A stretch of DNA of 64,000 nt from Cloeon dipterum (lineage: Eukaryota > Arthropoda > Insecta > Ephemeroptera > Baetidae). The position numbers and the translations under genes were made by a program. Location: positions 15,120,886-15,184,885 of the forward strand of contig NC_088789.1 of NCBI RefSeq assembly GCF_949628265.1. Reading direction: 5' to 3'. Positions 23,725 to 39,000 of this stretch are shown in pieces. The notes under the pieces are model-generated. The model had not been told where the DNA came from and did no database searches. It saw only the letters and a program-made list of their open reading frames with translations. How positions within the stretch are numbered: position 1 is the stretch's first letter; each line of letters starts with the position of its first letter.

Positions 23725-24599
23725 GCCATGGAGGGGTTATTTTTTAAATATGCATGGGTAATCTGTAAGCGCGAAAGAGAAATTTCACATGGTCTAATAT
23801 TTTTCTGTTAGCTAATTTTAAATCTGCAAATATTTTGTTTTTTTATTGACGCTATTAATTATTTCTATGCATTATTTCGCTTTTCAGTTATTCACTTTCG
23901 TTGCTAATTGGGTTTGATGTCCGTTGTTTGCATTTGCTCTCTAAACATGAATGAATGGCACAATCGCGGCGGCGTGCCTGATTTTCGCGCGCCCAAATGC
24001 CGAACGCTCCCAAAAGGCACTTCTTGTAGAAGAGAACATCCGGTTTTCTCTTATCGCCGGCGACGGGCAACGCGCGGCAAGCGAAACTAAAAACTTCTCT
24101 TTTACCCACTCTGCTTTCAACAGCATGATTACTTCACAAAACGGTCCGCGATTGTTTTCTAATCCAACAGCAACTTGGCCTACAAAATTTTAATCAAAAA
24201 CTGAAAATATATTATACATTCGCTAATAATCTAAACCAAATTTCAAGTTCCACTTTTATGTTAAATAATTGTGAATAAATACTGAGTTGTATACTGCACA
24301 CATCATATTTTTAGCATTGTGCAAATATTATTAAAATTTAATTCCCACGTTCTTCCTCTATAAAAAGTATTATTTCATTCATTTTTTAATTAAATGCTGA
24401 TTAGAACCGCGTTTTGCACTTCCGACCCTACAATCCATCAAATCAGTCAGTCATAAACACGAGAAGCTGTTTTGTGAATGGGAGATGCGTCGTCCTCAAC
24501 TCGCTATGCTGATAAGCGCCCAAACGCAACCAAATCTCTAATCAGAGCCAACACTCGCTCTCCAACTATCGAAAGAAAAAACACCGCCCCTTGTTCATC

Positions 24600-24965
24600 C
24601 CCTCTGCCGCTGGCTCGCCACTTTATCTCGTGACAGTCTGTCTTTTCCACTCGTCCAGATCGCATCTTCTGAAAAATCCGGTCTGCTGCGAGGAAAACTC
24701 AAAGGAAAAGGTATCGCACACACTCATTGTCAGTTCAGTTTTAATCATTACAGTGGAACATTTGTTGTAATTAATTGGTTCTGTAACCAGATCGGAATGT
24801 CTCGTCAGTTTGCACTGATGGAATTACCCTTATTAACAAAACCCATCGCAGAGAAAAATAATACGGCGAACGGGATTCCATTGATGGAAACCGCATTCCA
24901 ACGCATCCGCCGCTCTGACTTTTTTGCACTTTGCAGGTGGGAGGCGCCCTTACGAGGATTTCATG
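24600..24965 (+). other. Unassigned spliced leader-type exons
   Basis: A plus-strand donor (GGAAAAG then GTATCG) near 24708 and a 29-nt segment 24937-24965 bounded by TTTGCACTTTGCAG and ATG|GTAAGTTC are strong splice signals. No coding similarity follows. A later acceptor (AATTGCCTTCAG) at about 25276 precedes an Arg/Cys-rich open frame that I do not trust. These may be 5' UTR exons of an unknown gene. Confidence 0.25.
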
Positions 24966-25805
24966 GTAAGTTCAGTGTCGCAACGCGGCGCCGAATATAG
25001 ATTGCAGAATATAGAGAGAAAGCGTGCACCGAAATTTCAATAATTCTGATTGTCGCGCTTGCTGTTTGGCGCCGTCTGTGAAATATCTGATAAACACAAA
25101 ATTACGTCAATGCGTTGACAGTTTCCAACGCTGTTTTTTTTTCTTGATTAGCGTTCGTCTAAATGGTAACGAATGCAAGTCCGATATCCATTTGTCACTC
25201 GTGACGTTTGCATCGCATCATTTTTTTATGTGCAATTAATCTAGTTGAACCGACCAGCCTTGTTTAATTGCCTTCAGATGTGCGGAGTTCTGCAACAGGC
25301 ATCACGGAGCTGTCGAAAGAGAGACGAGAGACGCTGTGGTCGTAAACGGTCGAAAGTCAGCACCAGGCCCCTGATTGCAAAATCGGTCGGTGGGACTTTC
25401 GTCCGTCTCAGGCCCAGCCATTACACCCCTCGAGCCAGCCTGCACTTTGTCAGTTGGTGAAACGGATACAGGAAATTGATAAAAAAAAAACGCTCGAGAG
25501 TGACACTGCTCAACGCTTTTCCTCGTGCCCACATTCTAGTTTTTCGCTTATCTGCACAGCACAGTTGGAATGAGCACTGATACTATTGGAGCCGCCCGCC
25601 GCGCTGCAAAGCAAAAAATTATCTCAACAGAGAAATTGCTTTGGGGTGTGGGCGCTGCTACCACAGAGCTGGAAAAAAGGGCTGAACCTTGGACCGTCAA
25701 AGCGCTAGCTGACCTTTTGATAACACAGTTCAACTTGCTATAAAATGTTTTCCTGCTCTAGAACGAACCCAAAAAGATGTGTTCAGTTTTAAAGAACGCT
25801 GCAAA

Positions 25806-25811
25806 TTTATT
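25806..25811 (-). terminator. UBE4A: UBE4A polyadenylation signal
   Basis: AATAAA on the minus strand about 145 nt past the UBE4A stop codon. Confidence 0.6.
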
Positions 25812-25954
25812 ATTGCTGTATTGTACACTTTTCTACTCAGTTGGTTCCACGTGTGTTTGTACTCAGCGTCTTTGTATAACCATTACGGAGACAGATATAC
25901 AGGCTTTTTAAAAACTCATTTAAAAATTTGAGGATATAAAACTGACGACACCTT

Positions 25955-28900
25955 TCATTCATTCCCAGCGTAGTGTTGCGCAAGATTTTCTCTTTTCATG
26001 GCGACCCAATCCTGAATTTTCTGTCGAAGTTCGGTATTTGGTTTCAATTGCTCCATCGTCAACGGGGAACGATTGAAAGGATCAGTTTGATCACTCAGCA
26101 AATGCCTGCAATAAGAAATCAATTAAAAATCTTCATTTGAAAAATTTTTACTCATCCGCTACATAAGTAGCAGTTCAATAAATAAATCTCGTGCGATAAA
26201 GGCTATTAATTTGCATGAAATATTTCCTTGTAACATTAATTTCTTTGAGTGGTTGATAATTAATGATAAGCTTTGGAAACTATGGATGCCAGTTATTTTT
26301 AAGGAAAATGAATGTGGTTGATTAGAGGATTGACAATTCAGTGTGAAATTTGCAAAAAAAAACTGCACTTACCTAGCGATTACAGAACGGTCAATGGAAA
26401 CTCCAGATGACGGCAAGATTACAGGGTCAATCATGAGAGCGGCGGTGATCGGATCAAGAAACTCGTCTGGCGCCCCAGCAAGCAATTCATCGTCACAGCT
26501 TTGTTGTATTGCGTGTTTGGCCACTTTTTGGGCTATTAACTGGATATCAGACAGAAGATTTCCAGCTCCAACTCGACCTAGATTCCCCGCACGGTTAGAG
26601 ACAATATTTCAGCTAGAATAAGAGACTTACTGAGTATATGTTCGGCCCTTGGGAAAAGATCACTGTTGTAAGATCTGCCATCTCTAGAAATGGCAGCGCA
26701 AAACTCCTCTGAGTGGTGCAGGTTGATGTAAATTTTGCTGATTTCTATTACAAGATTGCCTGGCTCGAAACCACATTCTTTCATGTTGGATACCTAGAAC
26801 AAGTGAATTAGTATTGTTGGAACAATTAGAAAATGCGCCTTGCTTACTTTTAATTCTTTGCTCTTTGGACCTGTCAGCCGGTGCAAGAAGTAATTAAGCA
26901 TGGCAGCCAATCGATCCACCATTGTCAAATGGCAAAACAAGGAATCGATGTATTTGGTCAGCTGCTGCAGTGTTCCTATGGTCTCTAAACTCATCACGTT
27001 GTAATATCTGATTGTCAGAGAAGAATTATTCACACCAACCAGAGAGTTAAAAAATCAACAAGGTACCTAGCAATTCTGCCTATCATTTCGAGATTTCTGT
27101 TGTTCTCGTGTCTCTGCGCGTCAGGCAATGTTTCCCAAGCACCTGAATCCCTGTTTAAAGATTACTAGTTAGCGATTCTAAATTGAGTTTTTAGGCTTTG
27201 TACTTTTCCGCCTGCTTTTCTCTGAGAGTTGCCATCTGTGTGATAGCCTCATCAAGCAAAAACACCGAGTCGTTGATAAGAAGGTTGGAAAATCTTAGAA
27301 ACACCGGGGGGTTTACTGATTCCATGTTTGCCTCAGCATGAGCAGCCATCTCCCTGCGAAAACAAAAATATGAAATACTATTTTCAAACCTTATTAGAAA
27401 ACTTACTTAAATTTCTCAACATAGTCGTCAATTTTCCATATGTGGTCTAGAACCACATAGAGCGGCGTCCGGTACTGGAATTTTTGTTCGAAATGGTCTT
27501 GGCCAGTGACTTCAATTCCTACATAAACGCTAACAATGGCCTCTGCAATCTGTGAACAAATCTGTCAACATAATGCACATAAAAACTATAAAATTCCACC
27601 CACCTGTAGCCTAAAGGGGTGTTCGGTGAAAAGTCTTTCTCTCTGGTACTTGGAGACCTCTGGCTGGTTGAAAATTCTCCTCTCCATCAGCATTTCTTCC
27701 TCACCCTTTTGCCAGGGCAGCAGAGACTCAAGTACTTGGCCCAAACCACCACGTAAATGAGGGTTTCTCACGCGGCAGGGGGAGCCCATCAAGGCAACCA
27801 CCATGGTCAGGATTGGCCACGTCAGCCATGTGCGTTCCAAGGCTTCAGGGTGGTTTTGGGGACCCATTGTGATGAAAGACTCCAGATTGCTAACAACAGC
27901 TTCAGGAACGTATTGCATAGTGCGGGCTGGACGGATTGTGTCGAACTCCTCGCCTGGCAGGGGAAAAACCACTTTCCGGTGAATTCCTGCAACCAAGTAG
28001 AGATGAGTGAAGAAGGCAGAATAGAAGTGGTAAAATTAGTGAGTCGGCAGTTTGGTGATTTATCTATTTGTGAGAAAGGAAAATAATTTCTTAGATATTA
28101 ACTTCACTCGCAACTTTTCCGGACTATATAAATAGAAACTACTACAGTCAGTACAAATAAAAATGACACATTGATCAATTTGAGTCATCAAATAAAGGAC
28201 TATTGCAGTAGAACATTACCTTGTTACAACAGAAATTTTCTACAGGCTCAAAAATAAATCCCAATTAAATTGTACTTTTTTCAATAGCTTGACAAAAAGC
28301 TCTTTTGACTCAACGTTTTAGTTTCTGGCAAAACCATTAAATCTTAAACTTGTTAACTAAATAAAAAACTCAAGTTAAGATTAATTCATGCGAAATTTCA
28401 TCAATCCAATGAGTTCACTAGATGTAAAAACAGATTATCAAATCTTGTTAATTTTTAGCACATTTTTGACACCATAATGAGAAAAATCTGCAGGATTATT
28501 CCTGACAGATACTTTTAACCTCTGTGCAAACTTTCTGGGATGGTTGTTTTTCATTCTGATAGATTATAAGAATTTTACCAGGGGCAAAGCTTGATCTATC
28601 CTCTGAATAGGGGGTTTCATCCAGCAGCACTTGTACAACCCAATGAGCAGCTGCAGAGTGCAATTTGGAGGACAGGTCAATGTAATAAGGATCTGCCAAG
28701 AGAACTCTGTAGCACATAATGTGAGCAGCTATCCTATCCAGACCGTGTCTGTACCTTTCTCTTGCTTCCGGTGCCAAGCTTTCCTGAATTTAAAAATATC
28801 AAATTATCAATTGTAGATATTGAGAAAGTGGTTGAATGAGACAATTTCAGGAAATGGAACTGTTAATTACAATCGAGCTAATCTGTTCTATTCTTGAAGC

Positions 28901-30800
28901 TTCATGTATCAATCTTGACAGCCTGCTGCGACACGGTTTTGACGCTATTTCAATCACTTTCTGCGCCAGGAAAAAGCACTCTGTTATGAAATTGAAATTC
29001 TTGGAATGCACCCTTTTTATCTGAAAGTTGGTAAATTGGAAATATATACGATTTGAAGATTGGCAGCAACATGTCAAACCTTGTTCCCCTCTGCGTCAGT
29101 GTCGACAGGCATAAGGCACGTTTCCTCAAACCACTTGGCTCGGCAGAATGGCCCACTTTCTACCGCGCAAAAGGTGGGATCAATGGCTAAAATTTTATTG
29201 TTGAAGGTGTCTTCTTGGCTGTTGCTTGGGACTTTACAGAAGGGCTCGCACAACCGGAGCACAAGGAACTCCAAGTTGAGAGCAAACCCATCTGAGATTG
29301 TATTGAGCAAGTCAAGCTGGTCCTCAGCAACGTAGGTGGACATGATTTTAGCGCGCGAGTTATTTGCTTCGACACAACCCCATAGCCAGTTGAGGCAGAG
29401 TTTTCGGTTGTCAGGTGAACTCCTGAGGAGGGCTTCAAATATCCCGTGAAGTCCGTCAACCAGGGACTGTGTACTCTGTCTCACCATTCCCTCTCTGGAG
29501 GCCATCAGACTATGCTGAAAGCATCATTACAAAAGGATTTTAGGTTAAAATCTCTGAAAAAGTCAATCTTTAAATCAAAATTGAAAAATTATTGCACATT
29601 TATGCAATTACATAATTTCTACAATTTTAGATAACACCGTCTTATTAAGTTTTAATTCAGTTTTAATTTGTAAACATCATGTATGTTATACTTCCACTAC
29701 TTACTGTGTTCAATTTGTTTTGCTTGTGGATATTATCGTATTTATTTTATTTTTAATTGGCTTCTTTAAAATTATTGTTTAAATCACCTCTCTAACGACA
29801 TCCCTAAAAACTTCATTGTCTTGGCCGATGGTGCTTGGAACAAAACTGAGGCTGAGCAGCTTCCCAAGCAAGGTGCCGTTCCAGCTATTGCCCCTGGTGA
29901 GTTCGCCAAGTTTGTGCTGGATAACCAGCTTCGCACAAATAGGATTGCACTTGATGATGACTAAAGTAGCCCTCAAAAGATTTGTGAAATTTGGACTCGT
30001 TATGTTTGACTTCGCGACCTCATGGAAAAGGTTGTTAAGCACAAGGTTCATTGACGATTCCAATCCTGCTTCAGCATCTTCGTTCAGGATGTACTTGGCC
30101 AGTGAGGTCATAAACGTTACTAAAAAAATCGTGTGAACTTAACTCAAGATAATCTTTTTGTATACTACTTACTGCATTCTTCGAATGTTTGCTCGCATAA
30201 CAACCGCAAAATTTGTAAAGGAATGTTTTGAGTTGGGTGAAGCTCATTTTGTAGCAAACCAGTGGCAACATTCCGAACAATGATGCTCTCCACTTCAGAT
30301 TTTTCCTCGGGGCTTAAAGGAAAAATAATTATTAGTTTCAAAATTATCTTTATTACGTATGGTTATTTTGCCCCATTGATACATTGCTATATGTATCCAG
30401 AAAAATAAATGCAAATATGAACAAAAATGATAAAATATTATCAATTGTTGGAATTTCAAATTTATGCAATTCATTGTGCTCACCTGATTTTAACATTGTA
30501 TGCTTGCAGGCGCTGCCACGACTCGAAAAGATAGAGCACGAGTTTGACCTGCACGGTCTCTGGTGACACCTTGTTGGTGTAAGGGACAACAAAAGCCCCA
30601 GGGTCAGGCAGTAAAAGCCTTTCGAGGACAGCCTCGGCCAGCAAATTAGCACTGAGACCTACTTGGCTGTCAACACTTGAGGCCACATCTTCAACGTAAA
30701 CCAGCGGTGGTTGCGACGGGGAAATCGGATCCTTGCTGGTGGTAAGGATAAATATGTCCCTGGCCACACGGTCGAAGATGTTGCTCTCGCTGGTTGACAT
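25955..30800 (-). CDS. UBE4A: Ubiquitin conjugation factor E4 A (U-box E3/E4 ligase)
   Basis: Fourteen minus-strand exons: 30800-30484, 30312-30173, 30119-29788, 29514-29080, 29020-28871, 28783-28579, 27986-27604, 27549-27407, 27353-27204, 27150-27067, 27007-26848, 26793-26631, 26577-26373 and 26105-25955. All phases agree, giving 1005 aa (vertebrate UBE4A is near 1066). The Ufd2 core includes [20 protein letters not shown] and [15 protein letters not shown]. The C-terminal U-box starts [20 protein letters not shown] and contains [19 protein letters not shown], which distinguishes UBE4A from UBE4B. It extends ubiquitin chains on pre-ubiquitinated substrates with E2 help, in cytosol and nucleus. 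I chose Met at 30800 because [12 protein letters not shown] leads straight into conserved sequence. The frame stays open to 30911, and a second ATG at 30952 could be reached only through a 32-nt intron. Confidence 0.95.
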
Positions 30801-31527
30801 CGTCAAACGCTTGGACCCTGTACCGCTCCGCAGTAGTGCAAAGTGGAACAAGTGTTCAACAATACCAATGTCAAATGAACTGATAATATTTATACCAAAG
30901 CGACGACTCACAAGAGGGGCGTGGTCAAACTGATGTCAAGTAGTTTTTCCATACTGAGTGGTAGGGATAGGGAGAAGCGCGAGCGAGCGAGCGCGATTGG
31001 GATTTTAACTTCAAGATTAAAATTTTCGATATTATCTGTATTGAGCGTTCCTAAATTTATTTTTATTTTTTAATTTACTGGAATTTTCCAAATCCATTTA
31101 AATTTCTTGAATTTTATCCGCAACACAAAATAATTTTTTAATTTCTGGGCAGATGAGATAGAGATTAACTTGCACAAAATCAAGGACTTTCAACGTTCAG
31201 TAGACATTTTAAAAATGTTAAAATACTATCACCAGTACCAGTTAAAATGACAATTTATTTTCAAAGTAGTAATTATTACTGTATTTCAAAATACTGGCCA
31301 TACGATACTAGAAAAAATTCTCAATCCATCTAGAGATTTTACTATCGTACTTTTACATCGTATTAAATTATTCTTCTAGTCAATAAATTACTTAGATGAA
31401 AATCTTGGAGAATTAATTGTAAGGAAGGACCAAAAAATTTTGGTCTGACTCCGTTTTCTTTTTGATAAGGTGAAATGGTTTCAATTAAAGCTAATTTCCA
31501 TTTTGACACATTATGCTGGCAGCACTA

Positions 31528-31533
31528 TTTAAT
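31528..31533 (-). terminator. KAT5: Possible Tip60 polyadenylation signal
   Basis: ATTAAA on the minus strand about 75 nt after the stop codon. Confidence 0.4.
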
Positions 31534-31604
31534 GGATTAAATAATCCTGACACAAGAGAATGCGCACTGTAGAACATAAATAGAAGTCTCAGTTCCATGA
31601 TTAA

Positions 31605-34476
<2,872 letters not shown>

Positions 34477-34479
34477 TTA

Positions 34480-36040
34480 GTTAACAACGAAATTTTCGAG
34501 AAAATTCAATAAAACAAGCCGATTTAACAACGGCCTTCCGCCATTTATGAAAAATGGCCGTCTCGTCCAGCCTCGGCGCTCAAGGAGGTATCCGCCAATA
34601 GGGACGCAAGGAATAGCTTGCAGTGCGCGCGAACGAGGTGGAGGCGGGAAATTTCGTTGCGGGTATCTACTCTCCTTACTTGCTCCTGGCTCCTTCCTTA
34701 TGGGGAGCAAAAGTAGTATCTACCTTCTAATCGGACGACCAGGGCCAACCGATGGGGATACAGAGCGAAGATGATTTAGGAGTGTTTATAAATAAAAAAA
34801 TGCTAATTATTTTGTTAAATTAGGTTTGTAAAAAATTTACGATATATATTTTTATCGTTTCTGACGTGCGTTATGTATTCTGTTCAATTTTTCTGTTTCC
34901 AATTAAATTATTACCCTAATAAAGATTGAATTGCACATATCTCAACAACCAAACGTAAATTTCCTTGTTGCAAAGAAAATCAATTCGACAGTGAAAATTT
35001 GAGTGTTTGTTGAGCGATGCGCAATTTCACCGCTACCAGGACGACTGGCTTTACTCCTTTACTGCACTGTAAAATGAGTACGACCTAGGTCTCTATACGT
35101 CTTGGTTCTTGGTCTTACATAAAAATTACCTATTTTAAGTTCACTTGACAGTAGTGAGTTGCGTGTTCCTTCTTAATCTTATTTTTTGGTCGCCATGGAA
35201 GATAAAAACTGCACTAATCTTACAACTTGCTTCATCTAGAACAAAAATTTAAAATTTTGTCTTTTCCGAGATTTATTTGATAGTATTTTGGATTTTTAAC
35301 ATTATTTTTTGCGAGGATGCTCTTACATTATTTTTACTGATCTTTCTTTGGTTTTAGAAAAATAGAAAAATTTATATTTTTAAGTGTCCGATTGTTAAAC
35401 ATTAAAATGACATGTTTGTCCATTATTATTGGGGAGATTATGATAATTGAGTTCAACTCGCCTACTTTCATTATTTTCTTAATAATAATTTGATTATTTT
35501 GCATTAAAATAAACTCTTGAAACTTCCTTTTTTTGACTCATACAATAGTTTGGGCAAAAATGTTGCAATTTTTCCTAAACTGTTTTTCATTATTTTAGGC
35601 TAGTTTCTTGATGTGATTGTGTTATTTCCTACTTATTTTTTAATTATTTGATAACTGTTTCTTAGGGTTTTCTGAGAAATGTTAATATATCTTTCAATTT
35701 TTTCAATTAAAACACCACATATTTTAAGCTGACTTAAAGCAATTTATTACGAAACTCCACAAATTAAATAATAAACATTTTACGGCCATCAGTTTAATCT
35801 AATGACCAAATTAAAGCTTTTGGCATGACAAAATGAAAAACGTGTCAACCGTGTTGTATAATGTTAAGTAAGATGGAATAGGACGTACACAAGATACGAA
35901 ATAATCATATACGTATTTTCATTCTTAAATTGCTATAATTTATAGAGAGTATGGCGGCTGATGAAGTTTGATTAATTATATTGGTACAAGTATATAGAGG
36001 AAATTTGCGTGGGTGCTGTCATTTGATTAGAGCGGTATCG
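34480..36040. other. Tip60 promoter region and intergenic spacer
   Basis: 34500-34720 is GC-richer and is the likely Tip60 5' UTR and promoter. 34780-35990 is AT-rich with no exon chain or recognisable element. Minus-strand poly(A)-like signals at 35793-35798 (ATTAAA) and 35743-35748 (AATAAA) may serve the odorant-binding protein gene. Confidence 0.5.
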
Positions 36041-36043
36041 ATT

Positions 36044-39000
36044 TCAGTTGGCTTCGTCGCCGAGCAGGTGATAAGGCGTTTCAAAGTCATCGCTTACGCC
36101 GAAGGGGTCTTGGTCCAGCTCCTGGCTCTCCTCCAGGTGGTGCGGCTGAAAAAAGCGAGACAGGCGAGGTAAGTGCCCATGAACACACTTTATTGTGCGC
36201 CGCCGGCCACGACTAAATTATGCATTCAATCAACCCCGTCGGGAAATGCTTCAACCGAGCAGAGAGAGAAAAATGTCCGCAAAATGCTCCGCAGAGAGGA
36301 AAATCTCACCTTTTTCACGACGCCCCAGAAACACTGGGTGTAGTCGTAGGCTCTGTCACACTTGTCCCTAGATTCTGCAGAGAGGAAATACATATTAATT
36401 TTGTGACAGGTGCGCGTTGCGGTGGAAGGAAATGGAATCACTCAGCGAGAAGGGGGTCTTCGATATTGAAACAGACGTTCGATTTTAATAATTAAAGCGT
36501 TTGTAAGTCAGCATTGTGCGGGGAGTGTTTGTCTTGAAACGCTGCATAATGAATGAGACATGAAATTCATAAAATATTTGGGAAGAACCAATACAGTCGA
36601 TGTGCCGAGTTAAATTTCAAGTTAAGTTTGAAAGATGCATTTATCACTGAATTATTAAAACTTGTAATTAAACAAATAGTACAAAATTCAACATTTTATA
36701 CTTAATTAACTTTCAAATAAAATGTTTTCCTCCACACTGGCTCGAACGCTGTTGGTGCCATGTAAATAAAATCAGGACGCTTTAATTTACTCTGTATCGT
36801 TTAAAATAATTGTCTAAGAGCAAAAAATTATCCACTCAATGAAATTGATTTTGCGGTCTTGTGGACTTCTGTAATTATTAAAATATATGAAAGAAAAAAT
36901 ACTAAATTTACTAAATTGAAATTCAAGAATATGCAAATGAATAGAATGTATAACAAAGCATTAGCGCGTGTGTTTGAATATACCGCACAATATAGCGAGG
37001 CAAATAACCTTTCTGTCCCTGGGGGCGGCTGCTCTGGCGGAAAAATCAGCATGGAGCCAATTGAGGCCGAAAGAAGTAATTGAATTTCCCTCAATTAATT
37101 AAGTGCCGCTACAACAATTTAATGTAATTTTACCCGTGTCAGTGCAAAAAAGCAGCAATTTGCGGATGACGGAGACTGGCAGGCGAGCGTCGTGCAAGAA
37201 CTCTTTCATTGGCCTCAGCTGGAATTCGCCGCGATGGTCCATCTGTCAATTGTAACAGATTGCTCATTTAAGATCATTAACGAGCACCCCCACCACTGGC
37301 TGGTGTTTTTTTTGCCCAGACCGCGGCCATTGGACCGGCATTACACGTACGTCTAACAAGATTGATCCCAGAGCGGGCAGCTGGGCAAAAAGCAGTGCGC
37401 CCGACCGACCATTAGGGCCCTTTATTCGCGGCTGATGAAACGCCGTTCGCCGCCCACTTCAAGTCGAGGGACTGCTTTTTATGTTTTAATATTAAAAGTT
37501 TTCAGCAGGTTTCTCTCTCATTTCACTGATGTAAGTCACCGTCGCCGCGGCCCAGCCACCGCGGCAGCTCAGCGACAAGAGGCTCTTTGCTCTTGTTCAT
37601 TGCTACCAAGCTCTCGTATCGAACGGCGGAGCTAAAACCCATCAAACAGCCAGCCGCTATGGGGCCAACTGTCTTGGATTTCAGGAATATCGAAGTGGAA
37701 CAGGAGCGGGCGGATCTGTCACATTTTTTCCAACTCGCCATTTATTTATTAAAAGATATACGTTGACTTTTTATACTTATGAGTCTATGAGGAAATTTCA
37801 CCCGAAATTAGTTTCGTTTTGCTACTCTTGGAAACCGAGATTGAGATATCATATTTTTTTATTAAGCAGATCTTATTTATCTCCGAAAGAAAATATCGCT
37901 TTTCACTAAATCTTAAGCTCTTATAAACATCAGATTTACAAAACTGAGCATCGTTTGACTCGTCATGATGTCATGATCTCCCCTATAGATATCTGAGGGT
38001 GGTAAACACTCATTTCAGTTGAGGTTCAGACAGAATTGTTTTTAAAATACAACGTTATTTATGGTGCTAAAAGGAGGTTCAAGGGTTTGCACCCTTAAAC
38101 TATTTCGGCTATCTTGGGGAGGTTTAAATTAGTCTATATTGGTGTGAAGTTTTTGAAAATCTGACCAATACAAGCTAGGATTGGGCCGTAAAAACCTGTT
38201 TTTAAAAACTAAAAAAAGTACCAAATTTGTAGTTTTTATTTTTTTTAATACAAAAATAGACAAAAAGCAATTTTAGATTTTGGCTGACTCGACCTAATTT
38301 TTTGTGCTCTACATAAGATGACGTCTATTTTTTTCCTACGAATTATTTAAACCGATTTTGAGAAAACTAAAATATTCTAAAACTCGAAATTCAAGTGCCC
38401 GTAAACCCCGAAAATGTGGGAAAGTTGGTGTTTTTTCAATGGATTTTCGGTCAAATGTGGCCTAGTTTCAGTAAAAAAATTCATAATAATCCTCAGGCCC
38501 TGCCAGAATTAACAATCCTGGACATAGGCTCAAATATGTGAAGTCAATTTACATCTACAGAGCTAAATTTTTAGACAAATATTCGTTAATTTCCAAGTCA
38601 GATTTTGAATGTACGCAAGAAAAGTGAATTCCCGTTCTTTCAGGGTGCCGTGAGCCAATAATTACCTCTTTAGTGTGCATTTGCACGGAATATTAGAATG
38701 TTCAGAGACAAATCAATTCTCACAGAACGTAAAAAGACCTCTGTTGACTATATGCTAATATTACGCGTGAAAGTGATCTGAAATGCTAACTAACGTCTCG
38801 CTGTTCAAAAATATTTAGCAACTTTATACATGCGTTGAATGAAACACAGTTCTCCAAGAGGCTTCCGGCGTTGGATTTAGAGCGCGCCCTGCAACTTACA
38901 GCTTAATTGGTTGATTAAATTTCGCCTGCGTCGAGCAATGCATGCTAATGTAATTCGCTGAAAGTTAAAATCAACAAGTTTCATCCGACGCAGCTCACTC

